Source: Penium margaritaceum (Eukaryota; Streptophyta; Zygnematophyceae; Desmidiales; Peniaceae). From it: a stretch of DNA of 30,953 bases. Below the pieces are notes generated by a model. The model had not been told where the DNA came from. It searched no databases and saw only the letters and a list, made by a program, of their open reading frames with translations. The stretch lies in assembly GCA_023375785.1 (NCBI GenBank), contig SZWC01001182.1, positions 222,806 to 253,758 of the forward strand, in the 5' to 3' direction. This document shows positions 1 to 11,340 of this stretch, piece by piece. The translations under genes were made by a program, and so were the position numbers. Every line of letters starts with the position of its first letter. Within the stretch, counting starts at the first letter, position 1.

Positions 1-2953
1 ATCTGCACTGTGATTGGACACTCTGACCGTGGCTGACTCGTGTTATGATCAATAGAAGTAAAAGTCACTTGGATACAATTGTGGCCATGGTCTGTAGCAC
101 ATGCCAAATTTGTCAAGGCATTGCACACAATAGCCATTCCAAGCCATCAGAATTCTACCTTGTTCATACCTGTAAGGTCATGCCCAGTGTATCTTCACTG
201 CGATTGGACACTATGACCGTGGCTGAATTGTGTTATAATACATAGCCGTTTAAGGTACTTGGTAAAATTTGTGGTCATGGTCAGTAGCACATGCCAACTT
301 TGTCAAGGCATTGCGCATAATAGCGGTGCCAAGCCATGGGTTTTTTGCCTTGTTTATACCTGCAAGGTCATGCTTGGTACATCTAAACTGTGATTGGGCA
401 CTCTGACTGTGGATGACTCCTGTTACGATTCGTAAACGTTTAAGTCACTTGGTAAACTTTGTCGTCATGGTCAGTGGCACTTGCCAACCTTGTCAAGGCA
501 TTCGCACAATAGCAGTGCCAAGAGACCGGTCTTTTACCCTGTTTATACCTGCAATGTCATGCATATTAGATGTGCACTGTAATTGGATACTCTGACTGTG
601 GTTGACTTGTGTTATGATTCGTAGAGGTTAAAGTCACTTGGTAAACTTTGTGGTCATGGTCAGTGGCACATGCCAACTTTGTCAAGGCATTGCGCACAAT
701 AGCCACACCAAGCCACCAGTATTCTACCTTTTTTGCACCTGCAAGATCATGCATAGTACATCTGCACTGTGGTTGGACACTCTGACATTGGCTAACTTGT
801 GTTATGATCGATAGAAGTAAAAGTCACTTGGATACATGTGTGGTCATGGTCAGTGGCACATGCCAACTCTGTCAAGGAATTGCAGACAATAGCCACACCG
901 AGCCACCAGTATTCTACCTTGTTCATACCTGCAAGGTCGTGCGCAATATATCTATACTGTGACTGGACACTCTGACCGTGGCTGACTCGTGTTTTGATTC
1001 ATAGCCGTTTAAGGTACTTGGTAAACTTTGTGATCATGGTCAGTGGCACATGCCAAATTTGTCAAGGCATTGCACACAATGGCCGTGCCAAGCGACCGGT
1101 TTTGCAACTTGTTCATACCTGCACAGTCATGCATATTATATGTGCACGATGATTGAGTACTCTGACCGTGGCTGACTCGTGTTACGATTCGTAGAAGTTT
1201 AAGTCACTTGGTTAACTTTGTGGTCATGGTCAGTGGCACATGCCAACTTCGTCAAGGCATTGCGCACAATAGCCGTGCCAAGCCACCGGTTTTACCTTGT
1301 TTATACCTGTAAGGTCTTGCCCAGTATATCCGCACTGTGATAGGACACTCTGACTGTGGCTGACTCGTGTTATGATCAATACAAGTAAAAGTCACTTGGA
1401 TACATTTGTGGTCATGGTCAGTGGCACATGCCAACTTTGTCAAGGCATTGCACACAATAGCCACACCGAGCCACCAGTATTCTACCTTGTTCATACCTGC
1501 AAGGTCATGCGCAATATATATATAATGTGATTGGACACTCTGACCATGGCTGACTCGTGTTCTGATTCATAGCCGTTGAAGGTACTTGGTAAACTTTGTG
1601 GTCATGGTCAGTGGCACATGCCAAGTTTGTCAAGGCATTGCACACAATAGCCATGCCAAGCGACCGGTTTTTTAACTTGTTTATACATGCAAGGTCATGC
1701 ATATTAGATGTGCACAATGATTGGGCACTCTGACCGTGGCTGACTCGTGTTACGATTAGTAGAAGTTAAAGTCTCTTGGTTAATTTTGTGGTCATGGTCA
1801 GTTGCACATGCCAACTTCGTCAAGGCATTGCGCACAATAGCTACGTCGAGCCACCAGTATTCTACCTTCTTTGCACATGCAAGGTCATGCCTAGTACATC
1901 TGCTCTNGACACTCTGACCGTGGCTGACTCGTGTTATGATCAATACAAGTAAAAGTCACTTGGATACATTTGTGGTCATGGTCAGTGGCACATGCCAACT
2001 TTGTCAAGGAATTGCACACAATAACCACACCGAGCCACCAGTGTTCTACCTTGTTTATACCTGTAAGGTCTTGCCCAGTATATCCGCACTGTGATAGGAC
2101 ACTCTGACTGTGGCTGACCCGTGTTATGATTCATAGCCGTTTAAGGTACTAGGTCAACTTTGTGATCATGGTCAGTGGCACATGCCAACTTTGTCAAGGC
2201 ATTGCGCACAATAGCCGTGCCAAGCCACCGGTTTTTTACCTTGTTTATACTTGCAACCTCAAGCCTAGTACATCTGGACTTTGATTGGGCACTCTGACTG
2301 TGGCTGACTCGTGTTACGATTCGTACAAGTTAAAGACACTTGGTAACATTTTGCGGTCATGGTCAGTGGCACATGCTAACTTTGTCAAGGCATTGCGCAC
2401 AATAGCCGCACCAAGACACCAGTTTTTAACCCTGTTTATACCTGCAAGGTCATGCATATTGGGTGTGCACTGTGATTGGGTAATCTGACTGTGGCTGACC
2501 CGTGTTATGATTCGTAGAAGTTAAAGTCTCTTGGTAAACTTTGTGGTCATGGTCAGTGGCACATGCCAACTTTGTCTAGGTATTGCGCACAATAGCCACA
2601 CCAAGCCACCAGTATTCTACCTTGTCTGCACCTGCAAGATCATGCCTAGTACATCTGCACTGTGATTCAACACTCTGACCGTGGCTGACTCGTGTTATGA
2701 TCAATGCAAGTAAAAGTCACTTGGATACGTTTGTGGTCATGGTCAGTGGCACATGCCAACTTTGTCAAGGCATTGCGTACAATAGCCACACCGAGCCTCC
2801 AGTACTCTACCTTGTTCATACCTGTGAGGTCATGCACAGTATATATGCACTATGATTGGACACTCTGACTGTGGCTGACTCGTGTTATGATTCATAGCCG
2901 TTTAAGGTACTTGGTAAACTTTGTGGTCATGGTCAGTGGCACATGCCAACTTT

Positions 2954-3330
2954 GTCAAGGCATTGCGCACACTAGCCGCACCGAGCCACCAGAATTCTAC
3001 CTTGTTCATACCTGTAAGGTCATGCCTCGTGTATCTGCACTATGATTGGACACTATGACCGTGGCTCACTTGTGTTATAATTCATAGCCGTTTAACATAC
3101 TTGGTAAACTTTGTGGTCATGGTCAGTGGCACATGCCAACTATATCAAGGCATTGCGCACAATAGTCGTTCCAAGCCAAGGGTTTTTTACATTGTTTAGA
3201 CCTGCAAGGTCATGCGTATTAGATGTGCACTATGATTGGGTACTCTGACCGTGGCTGACTCGTGTTATGAATCGTAGAGGTCAAAGTCACTTGGTAAACT
3301 TTGTCGTCATGGTCAGTGGCACATGCCAAC
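2954..3330 (+). repeat. Satellite segment duplicated at +760 bp (second copy 3714-4090)
   Basis: The segment from CACACTAGCCGCACC onward recurs 760 bp later, which is exactly four monomers. Only a few substitutions separate the copies, for example CTATATC/CTATGTC, CCAAGGG/CCACGGG and GAATCG/GAAGCG. It includes a diagnostic ATTCATAGCCGTTTAACATAC variant not seen elsewhere in the array. This supports segmental, multi-monomer expansion rather than single-monomer turnover. Confidence 0.8.
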
Positions 3331-3866
3331 TTTGTCAAGGCATTGCGCACAGTAGCCACACCGAGCCACCAGTATTTTACCTTTTTTGCACCTGCAATTT
3401 CATGCCTAGTACATCTGCACTGTGATTGGACACTCTGACCGTGGCTGACTCGTGTTATGATTCATAGCCACTTAAGGTACTTGGTAAACTTTGTGGTCAT
3501 GGTCAGTGGCACATGCCAAGTTTGTCAAGGCATTGCACACAATAGCCATGCCAAGCGACCGGTTTTTTAACTTGTTTATACCTGCAAGGTCATGCCTAGT
3601 ACATCTGCTCTAGGATTAGACACTCTGACCGTGGCTGACTCGTGTTATGATCAATGGAATTAAAAGTCACCTGGATACATTTGTGGTCATGGTCAGTGGC
3701 ACATGCCAACTTTGTCAAGGCATTGTGCACACTAGCCGCACCGAGCCACCAGAATTCTACCTTGTTCATACCTGTAAGGTCATGCCTCGTGTATCTGCAC
3801 TATGATTGGACACTATGACCGTGGCTCACTTGTGTTATAATTCATAGCCGTTTAACATACTTGGTA

Positions 3867-5370
3867 AACTTTGTGGTCATGGTCAGTGGCACATGCCAAC
3901 TATGTCAAGGCATTGCGCACAATAGTCGTTCCAAGCCACGGGTTTTTTACATTGTTTAGACCTGCAAGGTCATGCGTATTAGATGTGCACTATGATTGGG
4001 TACTCTGACCGTGGCTGACTCGTGTTATGAAGCGTAGAGGTCAAAGTCACTTGGTAAACTTTGTCGTCATGGTCAGTGGCACATGCCAACTTTGTCAAGG
4101 CATTGCACACAATAGCCGTGCCAAGCCACCGGTTTTTTAACTTGTTTATACATGCAATATGATGCATATTAGATGTGCACAATGATTGGTTACTCTGACC
4201 GTGGCTGACTCGTGTTACGATTCGTAGAAGTTTAAGTCACTTGGTTAACTTTGTGGTCATGGTCAGTGGCACATGCCAACTATGTCAAGGCATTGCGCAC
4301 AATAGTCGTTCCAAGCCACGGGGTTTTTACATTGTTTAGACCTGCAAGGTCATGCGTATTAGATGTGCACTATGATTGGGTACTCTGACCGTGGCTGACT
4401 CGTGTTATGAAGCGTAGAGGTCAAAGTCACTTGGTAAACTTTGTCGTCATGGTCAGTGGCACATGCCAACTTTGTCAAGGCATTGCACACAATAGCCGTG
4501 CCAAGCCACCGGTTTTTTAACTTGTTTATACATGCAATATGATGCATATTAGATGTGCACAATGATTGGTTACTCTGACCGTGGCTGACTCGTGTTACGA
4601 TTCGTAGAAGTTTAAGTCACTTGGTTAACTTTGTGGTCATGGTCAGTGGCACATGCCAACTATGTCAAGGCATTGCGCACAATAGTCGTTCCAAGCCACG
4701 GGGTTTTTACATTGTTTAGACCTGCAAGGTCATGCGTATTAGATGTGCACTATGATTGGGTACTCTGACCGTGGCTGACTCGTGTTATGAAGCGTAGAGG
4801 TCAAAGTCACTTGGTAAACTTTGTCGTCATGGTCAGTGGCACATGCCAACTTTGTCAAGGCATTGCACACAATAGCCGTGCCAAGCCACCGGTTTTTTAA
4901 CTTGTTTATACATGCAATATGATGCATATTAGATGTGCACAATGATTGGTTACTCTGACCGTGGCTGACTCGTGTTACGATTCGTAGAAGTTTAAGTCAC
5001 TTGGTTAACTTTGTGGTCATGGTCAGTGGCACATGCCAACTATGTCAAGGCATTGCGCACAATAGTCGTTCCAAGCCACGGGGTTTTTACATTGTTTAGA
5101 CCTGCAAGGTCATGCGTATTAGATGTGCACTATGATTGGGTACTCTGACCGTGGCTGACTCGTGTTATGAAGCGTAGAGGTCAAAGTCACTTGGTAAACT
5201 TTGTCGTCATGGTCAGTGGCACATGCCAACTTTGTCAAGGCATTGCACACAATAGCCGTGCCAAGCCACCGGTTTTTTAACTTGTTTATACATGCAATAT
5301 GATGCATATTAGATGTGCACAATGATTGGTCACTCTGACCGTGGCTGACTCGTGTTACGATTCGTAGAAG
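3867..5370 (+). repeat. 380 bp dimeric higher-order repeat, about 4 near-identical copies
   Basis: Within array L, two adjacent monomers form a 380 bp unit repeated about four times with almost no differences. The only ones I noticed are one base in the G/T run near 3951 in the first copy and one base near 5328 in the last. Neighbouring monomers outside this block differ from one another at many positions, so this block was amplified recently or has been homogenised. One monomer of the pair carries GAAGCGTAGAGGTCAAAG, the other GATTCGTAGAAGTTTAAG. Confidence 0.93.
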
Positions 5371-7797
5371 TTAGAGTCACTTGGTAAACGCTGTTGTCAT
5401 GGTCAGTGGCACATACCAACTTCGTCAAGGCATTGCACACAATAGCCACACCGAGCCACCAGTATTCTACCTTGTTTGCACCAGCAAGACCATGCCTAGT
5501 ACATTTGCACTGTGATTGAACACTCTGACCGTGGCTGACTTGTGTTATGACCACTAGAATGAAACGTCACTTACTTGTATTTGTGGTCATGGTCAGTGGA
5601 ACATGCCAACTTTGTCAAGGCATTGCGCACAATAGCCACACCGAGCCACCAATATTCTACCTTGTTTATACCTGTAAGGTCATGCCCATTATATCTGCAC
5701 TATGACTGGACACTCTGACTGTGGCTGACTCGTGTTGTGATTCATAACCGTTTAAGGTACTTGGTAAACTTTGCTGTCATGGTCTGTGGCACATGCCAGC
5801 TTTTCAAGGCATTGGGCACAATAGCCATGCCAAGCCACCGGTGTTGTACTCTGTTTATACCTGTAAGTTCATGCCTAGTACATCTGAACTGTGATTGGAT
5901 ACTCGGACTGTGGCTGACTCGTGTTACGATTCATAGAAGTTAAAGTTACTTGGTAAACTTTGTGGTCATGGTCAGTGGCACATGCCAACTTGGTCTAGGC
6001 ATTGCGCACAGTAGCCACACCGAGCCACCAGTATTCTACCTTGTTTGCACCTGCAAGATCATGCCTAGTACATCTGCACTGTGATTGGACTTTCTGACCG
6101 TGGCTGACTCCTGTTATGATCAATAGAAGGAAAAGTCACTCGGATATATTTGTGGTCATGGTCAGTGGCACATGCCAGCTTTGACAAGGCATTGCACACA
6201 ATAACCACACCGAGCCTCCAGTATTGTACCTTGTTCATACCTGTAAGGTCATGCTCAGTATATCTGCACTGTGATTGGACACTCTGACTGTGGCTGACCC
6301 GTGTTATCATTCATAGCCGTTCAAGGAACTTGGTAAACTTTGTGGTCATGGTCAGTGGCACATGCCAACTTTGTGAAGGCATTGCGCACAATAGCTGTGC
6401 CAAGCCACCGGTTTTTTTCCTTTTTTATGTCTGCAAGCTCATGCCTAGTACATCTGAAAAGTGATTGGGCACTCTGACTGTGGTTGACTCGTGTTACGAT
6501 TCGTACAAGTTAAAGTCACTTGGTAAACTTTGTGGTCATGGTCAGTGGCATATGCCAACTTTGTCAAAGCATTGCGCACAATAGCCGTGCCAAGACACCG
6601 GTTTTTAACCCTGTTTATCCCTGCACGATCATGCATATTAGATGTGCACTGTGATTGGGTACTCTGACTGTGGCTGACTCGTGTTATGATTCGTAGAAGT
6701 TAAAGTCACTTGGTAGATGTTGTGGCCATTGTCAGTGGCACATGCCAACCTTGTCAAGGCATTGCGCACAATAGCCACACCAAGCCACCAGTATTCTACC
6801 TTGTTTGCATGTGCAAGATAATGCCTAGTACATCTGCACTGTGATTGGACACTCTGACTGTGGCTGACTCGTGTTATGATCAATAGAAGTAAACGTCACT
6901 TGGATACATTTGTGGTCATGGTCTGTGGCACATGCCAATTTTGTCAAGGCATTGCACACAATAGCCACACCAAGCCACCAGTATTGTACCTTGTTTATAC
7001 CTGTAAGGTCATGTCCTGTATATCAGCACTGTGATTGGACACTCTGACCGTGGCTGAGTCGTGTTATGATTCATAGCCGTTTAAGGTACTTGGTAAACTT
7101 TGTGGTCGTGGTCAGTGGCACATGCCAACTCTGTCAAGGCATTGCGCACAATAGCCATGACAAGCCACCGGTTATGTAACTTGTTTATACCTGCAAGGTC
7201 ATGCATATTAGATGTGTACTGTGATTGGGCACTCTCATTGTTGCTGTCTCGTGTTTCGATTCGTAGAAGTTAAAGTCACTTGGTAAACTTTATGGTCATG
7301 GTCAGTGGCACATGCCAACTTTGTCAAGGCATTGCGCACAATAGCCACACCAAACCACCAGTATTCTACCTCAGTGTTGACCCGGGGTTCCGAGGTGACC
7401 CTGTCACTGTGGCCGGTCTACATCNTTATCTTAATGGACATATATTTCTGAAATTCTCTTGAATTGAGGTGTCAAGTGAAAATGAAAATTATTGTGGGGT
7501 ATGATAGGGATATCCGACAGGTGGCAGATATTTGGTCCACCGGTCACTGGTTGTTTCACTGCCATATCAACGATTACTCCTGCTGCATAGTTTGAGTCCA
7601 CGTACGTGGATGATTGTTGATTTCTTTCTGAATATTTTTACTTTCAGTTCTGTCCGCAAATCGTACTTCAGTCCATTTTTCGAACTATCATTTTGTGCGC
7701 TCCTGGTGGAGAAATCAGCGCAAACGCGAGGTTCACGATGAAACTCGCAGCTCGAAAGTTTTGCAATGCCCCTTTTTGTTTTTGACGCATTTGATTG

Positions 7798-7900
7798 CCG
7801 TCGATCAATCAGTTGATGCAATCAATCCCCGTCGGTTGCTCGGACGCCGTCTATCTCTCTACCGACGGCGAGCAAGAACCGACGATTGATTGATGTCGAT
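7798..7900. repeat. Inverted repeat / potential stem-loop
   Basis: The arm ATCAATCCCCGTCGGTTGCTCG (near 7821-7842) is mirrored by CGAGCAAGAACCGACGATTGAT (7869-7890). CGTCGGTT at 7830-7837 pairs with AACCGACG at 7877-7884, CTCG pairs with CGAG, and ATCAAT pairs with ATTGAT. Flanking GATC/ATCAAT-type bases extend the symmetry imperfectly. The role is unknown; it could be a foldback or MITE relic, or subterminal sequence of a DNA transposon. Confidence 0.65.
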
Positions 7901-7944
7901 CGATTGGCCGACGGCCGAGGAACGATTGACGAGGGCTAATTGTC

Positions 7945-8180
7945 GATGGGACCACTGCCGGTGGTTACTGGAAGTGGATCCATCGACCGTGGCTCCTCGT
8001 CGGATCGATCCACTGCCGGTGTTCGCTGGCCGTGGATCCATCGACGGTGGCTCCTCGTCAGATCGATCCACTACCGGTGGTCGCCGGCCGTGGATCCATC
8101 GACGGTGGCTCCTCGTCGGATCGATCCACTGCCGGTGGTCACCGGCCGTGGATCCACAGCCGGTGGTCGCCGGCTGAGGG
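7945..8180. repeat. 58 bp minisatellite, 4 copies
   Basis: A GC-rich unit built from GGATCGATCCACTGCCGGTG and CCGTGGATCCATCGACGGTG blocks repeats with a spacing of exactly 58 bp. The GGATCCA motif lies at about 7976, 8034, 8092 and 8150, and ACTGCCGG at 7954, 8012, 8070 (as ACTACCGG) and 8128. The units are internally rich in short palindromes. Since 58 is not a multiple of three, the overlapping ORFs are not evidence of coding. Confidence 0.9.
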
Positions 8181-8267
8181 ATGACCAGCCCGTCCACCAT
8201 TGATCCGCTTGGATTGATGGTGAACGGAGCATGGATCCAAAGGCCGACGAGGCCTGGCGGGGTGCAG

Positions 8268-8455
8268 GAGGCAGGGGCAGGGCCTCGCAACCACCCACCG
8301 GTCCGGTCCTATGCCTCGAGCGAGGCCGATGAGGCCTGGCAGGAGGCAGGGGCAGGGCCTCGCAACCACCCACCGGTCCGGTCCTATGCCTCGAGCGAGG
8401 CCGATGAGGCCTGGCAGGAGGCAGGGGCAGGGGCAGGGGCCCTTGCAACCACCCA
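8268..8455. repeat. 75 bp minisatellite, about 2.5 copies
   Basis: A unit with GGCAGGGGCAGGGCCTCGCA followed by CAACCACCCACCGGTCCG and a CCTCGAGCGAGGCC palindrome recurs with a period of 75 bp (CCTCGCAACC at 8283 and 8358). A partial, expanded third copy has CTTGCAACC near 8441. The first two copies are essentially identical. Because 75 is a multiple of three, open frames run through it on both strands. Confidence 0.9.
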
Positions 8456-8571
8456 CCGCTCGGGTGGATGACGCTGGATCCGCGTCGTAACAACGCTATG
8501 AAGTACTACTAGTCGTTCCGCGTCACTCATACGCGAATAGAGCATTGCGATTGTAGGAACGAGGTGCATCC

Positions 8572-10700
8572 ATGGCACCTCGGCGGCAGACTGCACCATC
8601 TGTGATGGAATCGTCATCCCTTCCATCTTCAACCTCTGTTGCCTCTGCGTACCGTCTGAACCATGCGGACTTCAACCCCCCTCCTGCCGGGCGTCTCCAT
8701 GGAGATCATCTAACGCTGGCCCTCTCGCGTCACTGTCGGCCAGTGCCTACGGCCTCAAGGAAACCTGGGTTCTCTTGTGGCTCATGCGGCGTTACGTCAA
8801 GCGACACTTGCGACCACATCCGCGGGCATTTTGGTATCCCAAACGGCAACATGGCCACGTGCCCGTTCCCACCGCCTCACGCCAAAGACGTTCTTGGCCT
8901 TGAGAGGGCCCCTCGTCCAGCAGCCGACTGGAAACCTGCTTGCCCCCATCTGCACAACGGCCTCGGGGACTCATGGGGTACAAGCAGCAAGCCTGTGAAA
9001 TGGGTTAATTTGGCGGAGAGCTTGCAGCAACAGGAGACTCAGCGCCGAGCTGGCCTACCAAGTGGAGATGATGAGGGTGATGCAACCGGTGCCGGTCCTG
9101 GCATGGAGTCTGCTGGCATGAGCTCCATTGACCAACAGATAAGGCGGCAGCAAGACTTAGCACTCCTTAGAGCAGCAGACCTTCGTGGGTAGCAGCAGCA
9201 GCAGCAACAGCTGCTGCACCAGCAGTAGCAGGTGTACCAGCAGCAGCCACAGGTGTACCTGCAACAGCCGCCGGCGTACCAGCAGCAGCTACAGTTGTAC
9301 CAGCAGCAGCCGTAGACAGTTCGGCTGGTGGATGTTAACCGGATCGCTGGTATGGTTCAAACGTCCGTGAGGCCTCATTGTGAGGCAGCCGGGAACAAGA
9401 GCTGCCAGATGGCAGTAGTCAAGCTCATGGCCTGTGCTGCGTACCCAATCAGCTTCTCACGTGAGCCGCTGCTGAACGACGTGGTGCGCACAGGCCGAAG
9501 CACCAACAGCTCATTTAGCCTCCAAAGCCAAGGCACTGTCGTGAGTGACATACTGCCAGCATTGGACAAGAAATTAGAGGTTGAGGATACGTCGCTCAAG
9601 CAAGCCTGGCCTATTTGTGGCGTCACAGTTGCCGTGGACGAGTGGGCGGATCAGCAGCAGCGTCCAATTTACAATGCGATGAATGTAAACGCTAAGGGTG
9701 CCTGTCGCGTGTTTTCACGTGATGCCAATGGGAAGACCCGCAATGCATCCCACATGGGGGCCATGATTGAGGAGGCGGTCAAGGCCGTCGGTGTCATTCA
9801 CGTGGTGTCCGTTGTTTCGACAACACAGCAGTCAACAAACGCGCATTCCAAGACCTGGCAGGGAAGTATCCAAAAGTCCTGTGGCAAGGTTGCTGTGCAC
9901 ACAACTATGACCTTGTCATGAAGGACATTGGCAAGACAGAGTAGGGGTCGGCAATTTTGTCCAAGGCTGAGAAGGTTGTCAATTTGTTTTGCAACAACGA
10001 CATGCCACCAACCTGGTTGAAGCAACAGTCGGGTGGGCGGGTCTTGCACGCCAAATGTGACACGCGTTTTGCATATGCGCACTCCATGTTGCAGCGCCTG
10101 CTAGACATGCGTCCAATTCTGCTGAAGCTGGTCAACCATGAGTCCTGGACGGCCATGGGCAATCAGCGGGATGGGATGTTCAAGGCACGCAAGAAGGCTG
10201 TGAGATGTCTTGTGCACTGCCGCGTGTTTTGGCTACAGGTTCGCCAGCCGAGAGATTTTTTTACGCCGTTGGTAACCGTGCTATGCATTGCTGACACGTC
10301 AGGAGGGACAGCGGGTGAGATATATGAAAGATTGCTTGATTGCATGAGTGATCTTGCTGCACTGTCGCGCCCCCGCGGGCGCAAGCCAGCAAAGGTTTCT
10401 GCTGCGCCTGTGAAGCATGCTATGCAGCGCCTGCAAGCCCGCTCGACTGCTGACATGAGCTGCCCGCTGTATGCTGCTGCGTGCCGTGTGCACCTGCGCC
10501 ACTTTGGCAATGACCTTGGGGGTGAGGTTGACATGGTTACGGCTTGGTCCACAGTGGTGGATGCGCTTGCGCTGCCTTAGCGTCAGCACGCTGGAGATGC
10601 TGGTGTGCTGCAACGTGTGGCTGCGCCGTCAGTACAAGGCAAGTGGGATGCGGTGCTAGCCCACCAACTTCACGGTGCCCGACGACTTGGAGAGTGAGCA
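8572..10700 (+). pseudogene. Degenerate hAT-superfamily transposase (BED zinc finger + DUF659)
   Basis: This is a cut-and-paste DNA transposase remnant. From the ATG at 8572 the first frame carries a BED-like zinc finger near residues 68-100 (FSCGSCG, then HIRGHFG and a final Cys in ATCPFPP), the usual N-terminus of plant DUF659-type hAT transposases. After a Gln-rich tract, residues from 9328 match DUF659: the block GVTVAVDEWADQQQRP holds the first catalytic-type Asp (hAT pattern SDGW). About 9813 the frame shifts from phase 1 to phase 3, where the family motifs FDNTAVNK and CCAHNYDLVMKDIGK continue. That frame has a TAG at 9942 and stays open to 10580. The C-terminal block resembling the hAT end (PTNFTVPDDLESE) lies in phase 1 near 10657-10700, after a second shift and another TAG. 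There are at least five stops and two frameshifts, so it is inactive. Terminal inverted repeats were not identified. Confidence 0.85.
9190..9315 (+). repeat. Gln (CAG/CAA) tract in the hAT gene with three CAG-to-TAG stops
   Basis: In the transposase frame this stretch reads as Gln-rich sequence of the type QQQQQQ and VYQQQPQVYLQQ. It is interrupted by TAG at 9190, 9226 and 9313, each inside a run of CAG codons, so each is best explained by a single C-to-T change. It links the zinc-finger half to the DUF659 half in one phase. Confidence 0.8.
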
Positions 10701-10738
10701 GGACGGTGAGCCACGCCGGTCGCACGGCGCCTGGCGTG

Positions 10739-11340
10739 ACTCTGGGTGCCACACCGGGTGTAGCTGTTGTTGAAGGCAGTACCTCCTATCCCTGCTACTT
10801 TGCTGTTACTGTTGGTGGTACTGGCACTCCGGGTGCCGCACCGGGTGCACTTCCTGTAGAAGGCAGCGCCTATTGCTCCCGCTGCTCTGCTGCCGATGAT
10901 GCTAACGCTCCGGGCGCCGCGCCAGGTGCAGCTGCCACAGAAGGCAGCACATCCTGTCCCCGCTGCTCTGCTACTGCTACTGGTGGTGCTTGCGCCCTAG
11001 GCACCGTGCCGGGTGCAGCTGCCGCAGAAGGCAATACCTCCTGCTCCCGCTGCTCTGCTGCTGCTGCCGATGGTGCTGGCGCTCCAGGCGCCTCGCAAGA
11101 TGTAGCTGCCGTAGAAGGTAGTACATCTTGTCCCCACTGCTCTGCTGCAGCTGCTGGTGGCGCTGGCACTCTGGATGCTGCGCCGGGTGTAGTTGCCGCA
11201 AAAGGCAGGACCTCCCGCTCGCGCTGCTCTGCTGTTGCTTCCGATGGTGCTGGTGCTCCGGGCGCCGCGCCGAGTGCAGCAGTCATAGAAGGAAGCGCCT
11301 CCTGTCTCTGCTGCTGGGGTCTCCCGAGACGCACTCTTGA
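10739..11340 (-). repeat. 87 bp tandem repeat coding 29-residue Ala/Pro repeats, about 7 copies
   Basis: The unit repeats every ~87 bp (motif starts near 10739, 10826, 10913, 11000, 11087, 11174 and 11261). On the minus strand, in the integrase frame, it encodes a 29-residue repeat of the form EQREQEVLPSAAAAPG followed by an APGAPAPSAAAA-like half. The plus strand is also open (10544-11407, Cys/Gly/Ala-rich), but that frame has no link to a recognisable domain. Because 87 is divisible by three the repeat keeps frame, as expected for expansion inside a coding region. Confidence 0.85.

Larger units (their letters stand above)
1..7371 (+). repeat. Satellite array L, ~190 bp monomers with higher-order structure
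   Basis: The stretch is a head-to-tail array of a ~190 bp monomer; the core GTGGTCATGGTCAGTGGC recurs near 81, 271, 461, 650 and so on to about 7300, giving roughly 39 monomers. A ~65 bp core, from the GGTAAACTTTGTGG block through GGCACATGCCAAC to GCGCACAATAGCC, is strongly conserved. Two other blocks vary and define types: A (CATAGCCGTTTAAGGTAC), B (AATAGAAGTAAAAGTCAC, then TTGGATAC) and C (CGTAGAAGTTAAAGTCAC). The order B-A-C or B-A-C-C recurs (for example from 45, 810, 1378, 1940, 6120 and 6885), so the array has 570-760 bp higher-order units. The array starts before base 1 and ends at a junction near 7371, inside a monomer. Short ORFs of 60-80 codons recur but only reflect the repeat. Single N bases lie at 1907 and, just outside, at 7425. 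A centromeric or pericentromeric role is possible but is inference. Confidence 0.95.
7372..8571. other. Non-satellite spacer without a recognisable gene
   Basis: The satellite stops within a monomer near 7371 and unrelated sequence begins. From 7372 to about 7790 it is moderately AT-rich and holds nothing I recognise; one ambiguous base lies at 7425. From about 7800 it becomes GC-rich and contains an inverted repeat, then two minisatellites. Open frames of up to 143 codons on both strands across 7859-8493 are translations of those repeats (runs of DPSTV and ARPHRPRSR type) and are not supported as genes. The stretch could include the 5' terminal region of the hAT element that follows, but I found no convincing hAT terminal inverted repeat or 8 bp target duplication. 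Confidence 0.6.

Noticed and set aside
566..6883. Repeated 60-80 codon ORFs on the strand antisense to array L, with similar peptides (YWWLGVAIV, LTKLACATDHDHK)
   Set aside because: They are translations of the conserved satellite core. At ~190 bp (1 mod 3) the frame changes in each monomer, stops and starts vary, and nothing suggests a protein family.
1..7371. Regular repeats as a possible CRISPR array
   Set aside because: The ~190 bp units are contiguous with no unique spacers, and the context is eukaryotic transposons.
7859..8493. Overlapping ORFs of 87-143 codons on both strands
   Set aside because: They translate 58 bp and 75 bp minisatellites; the length comes from GC richness and repeat periodicity.
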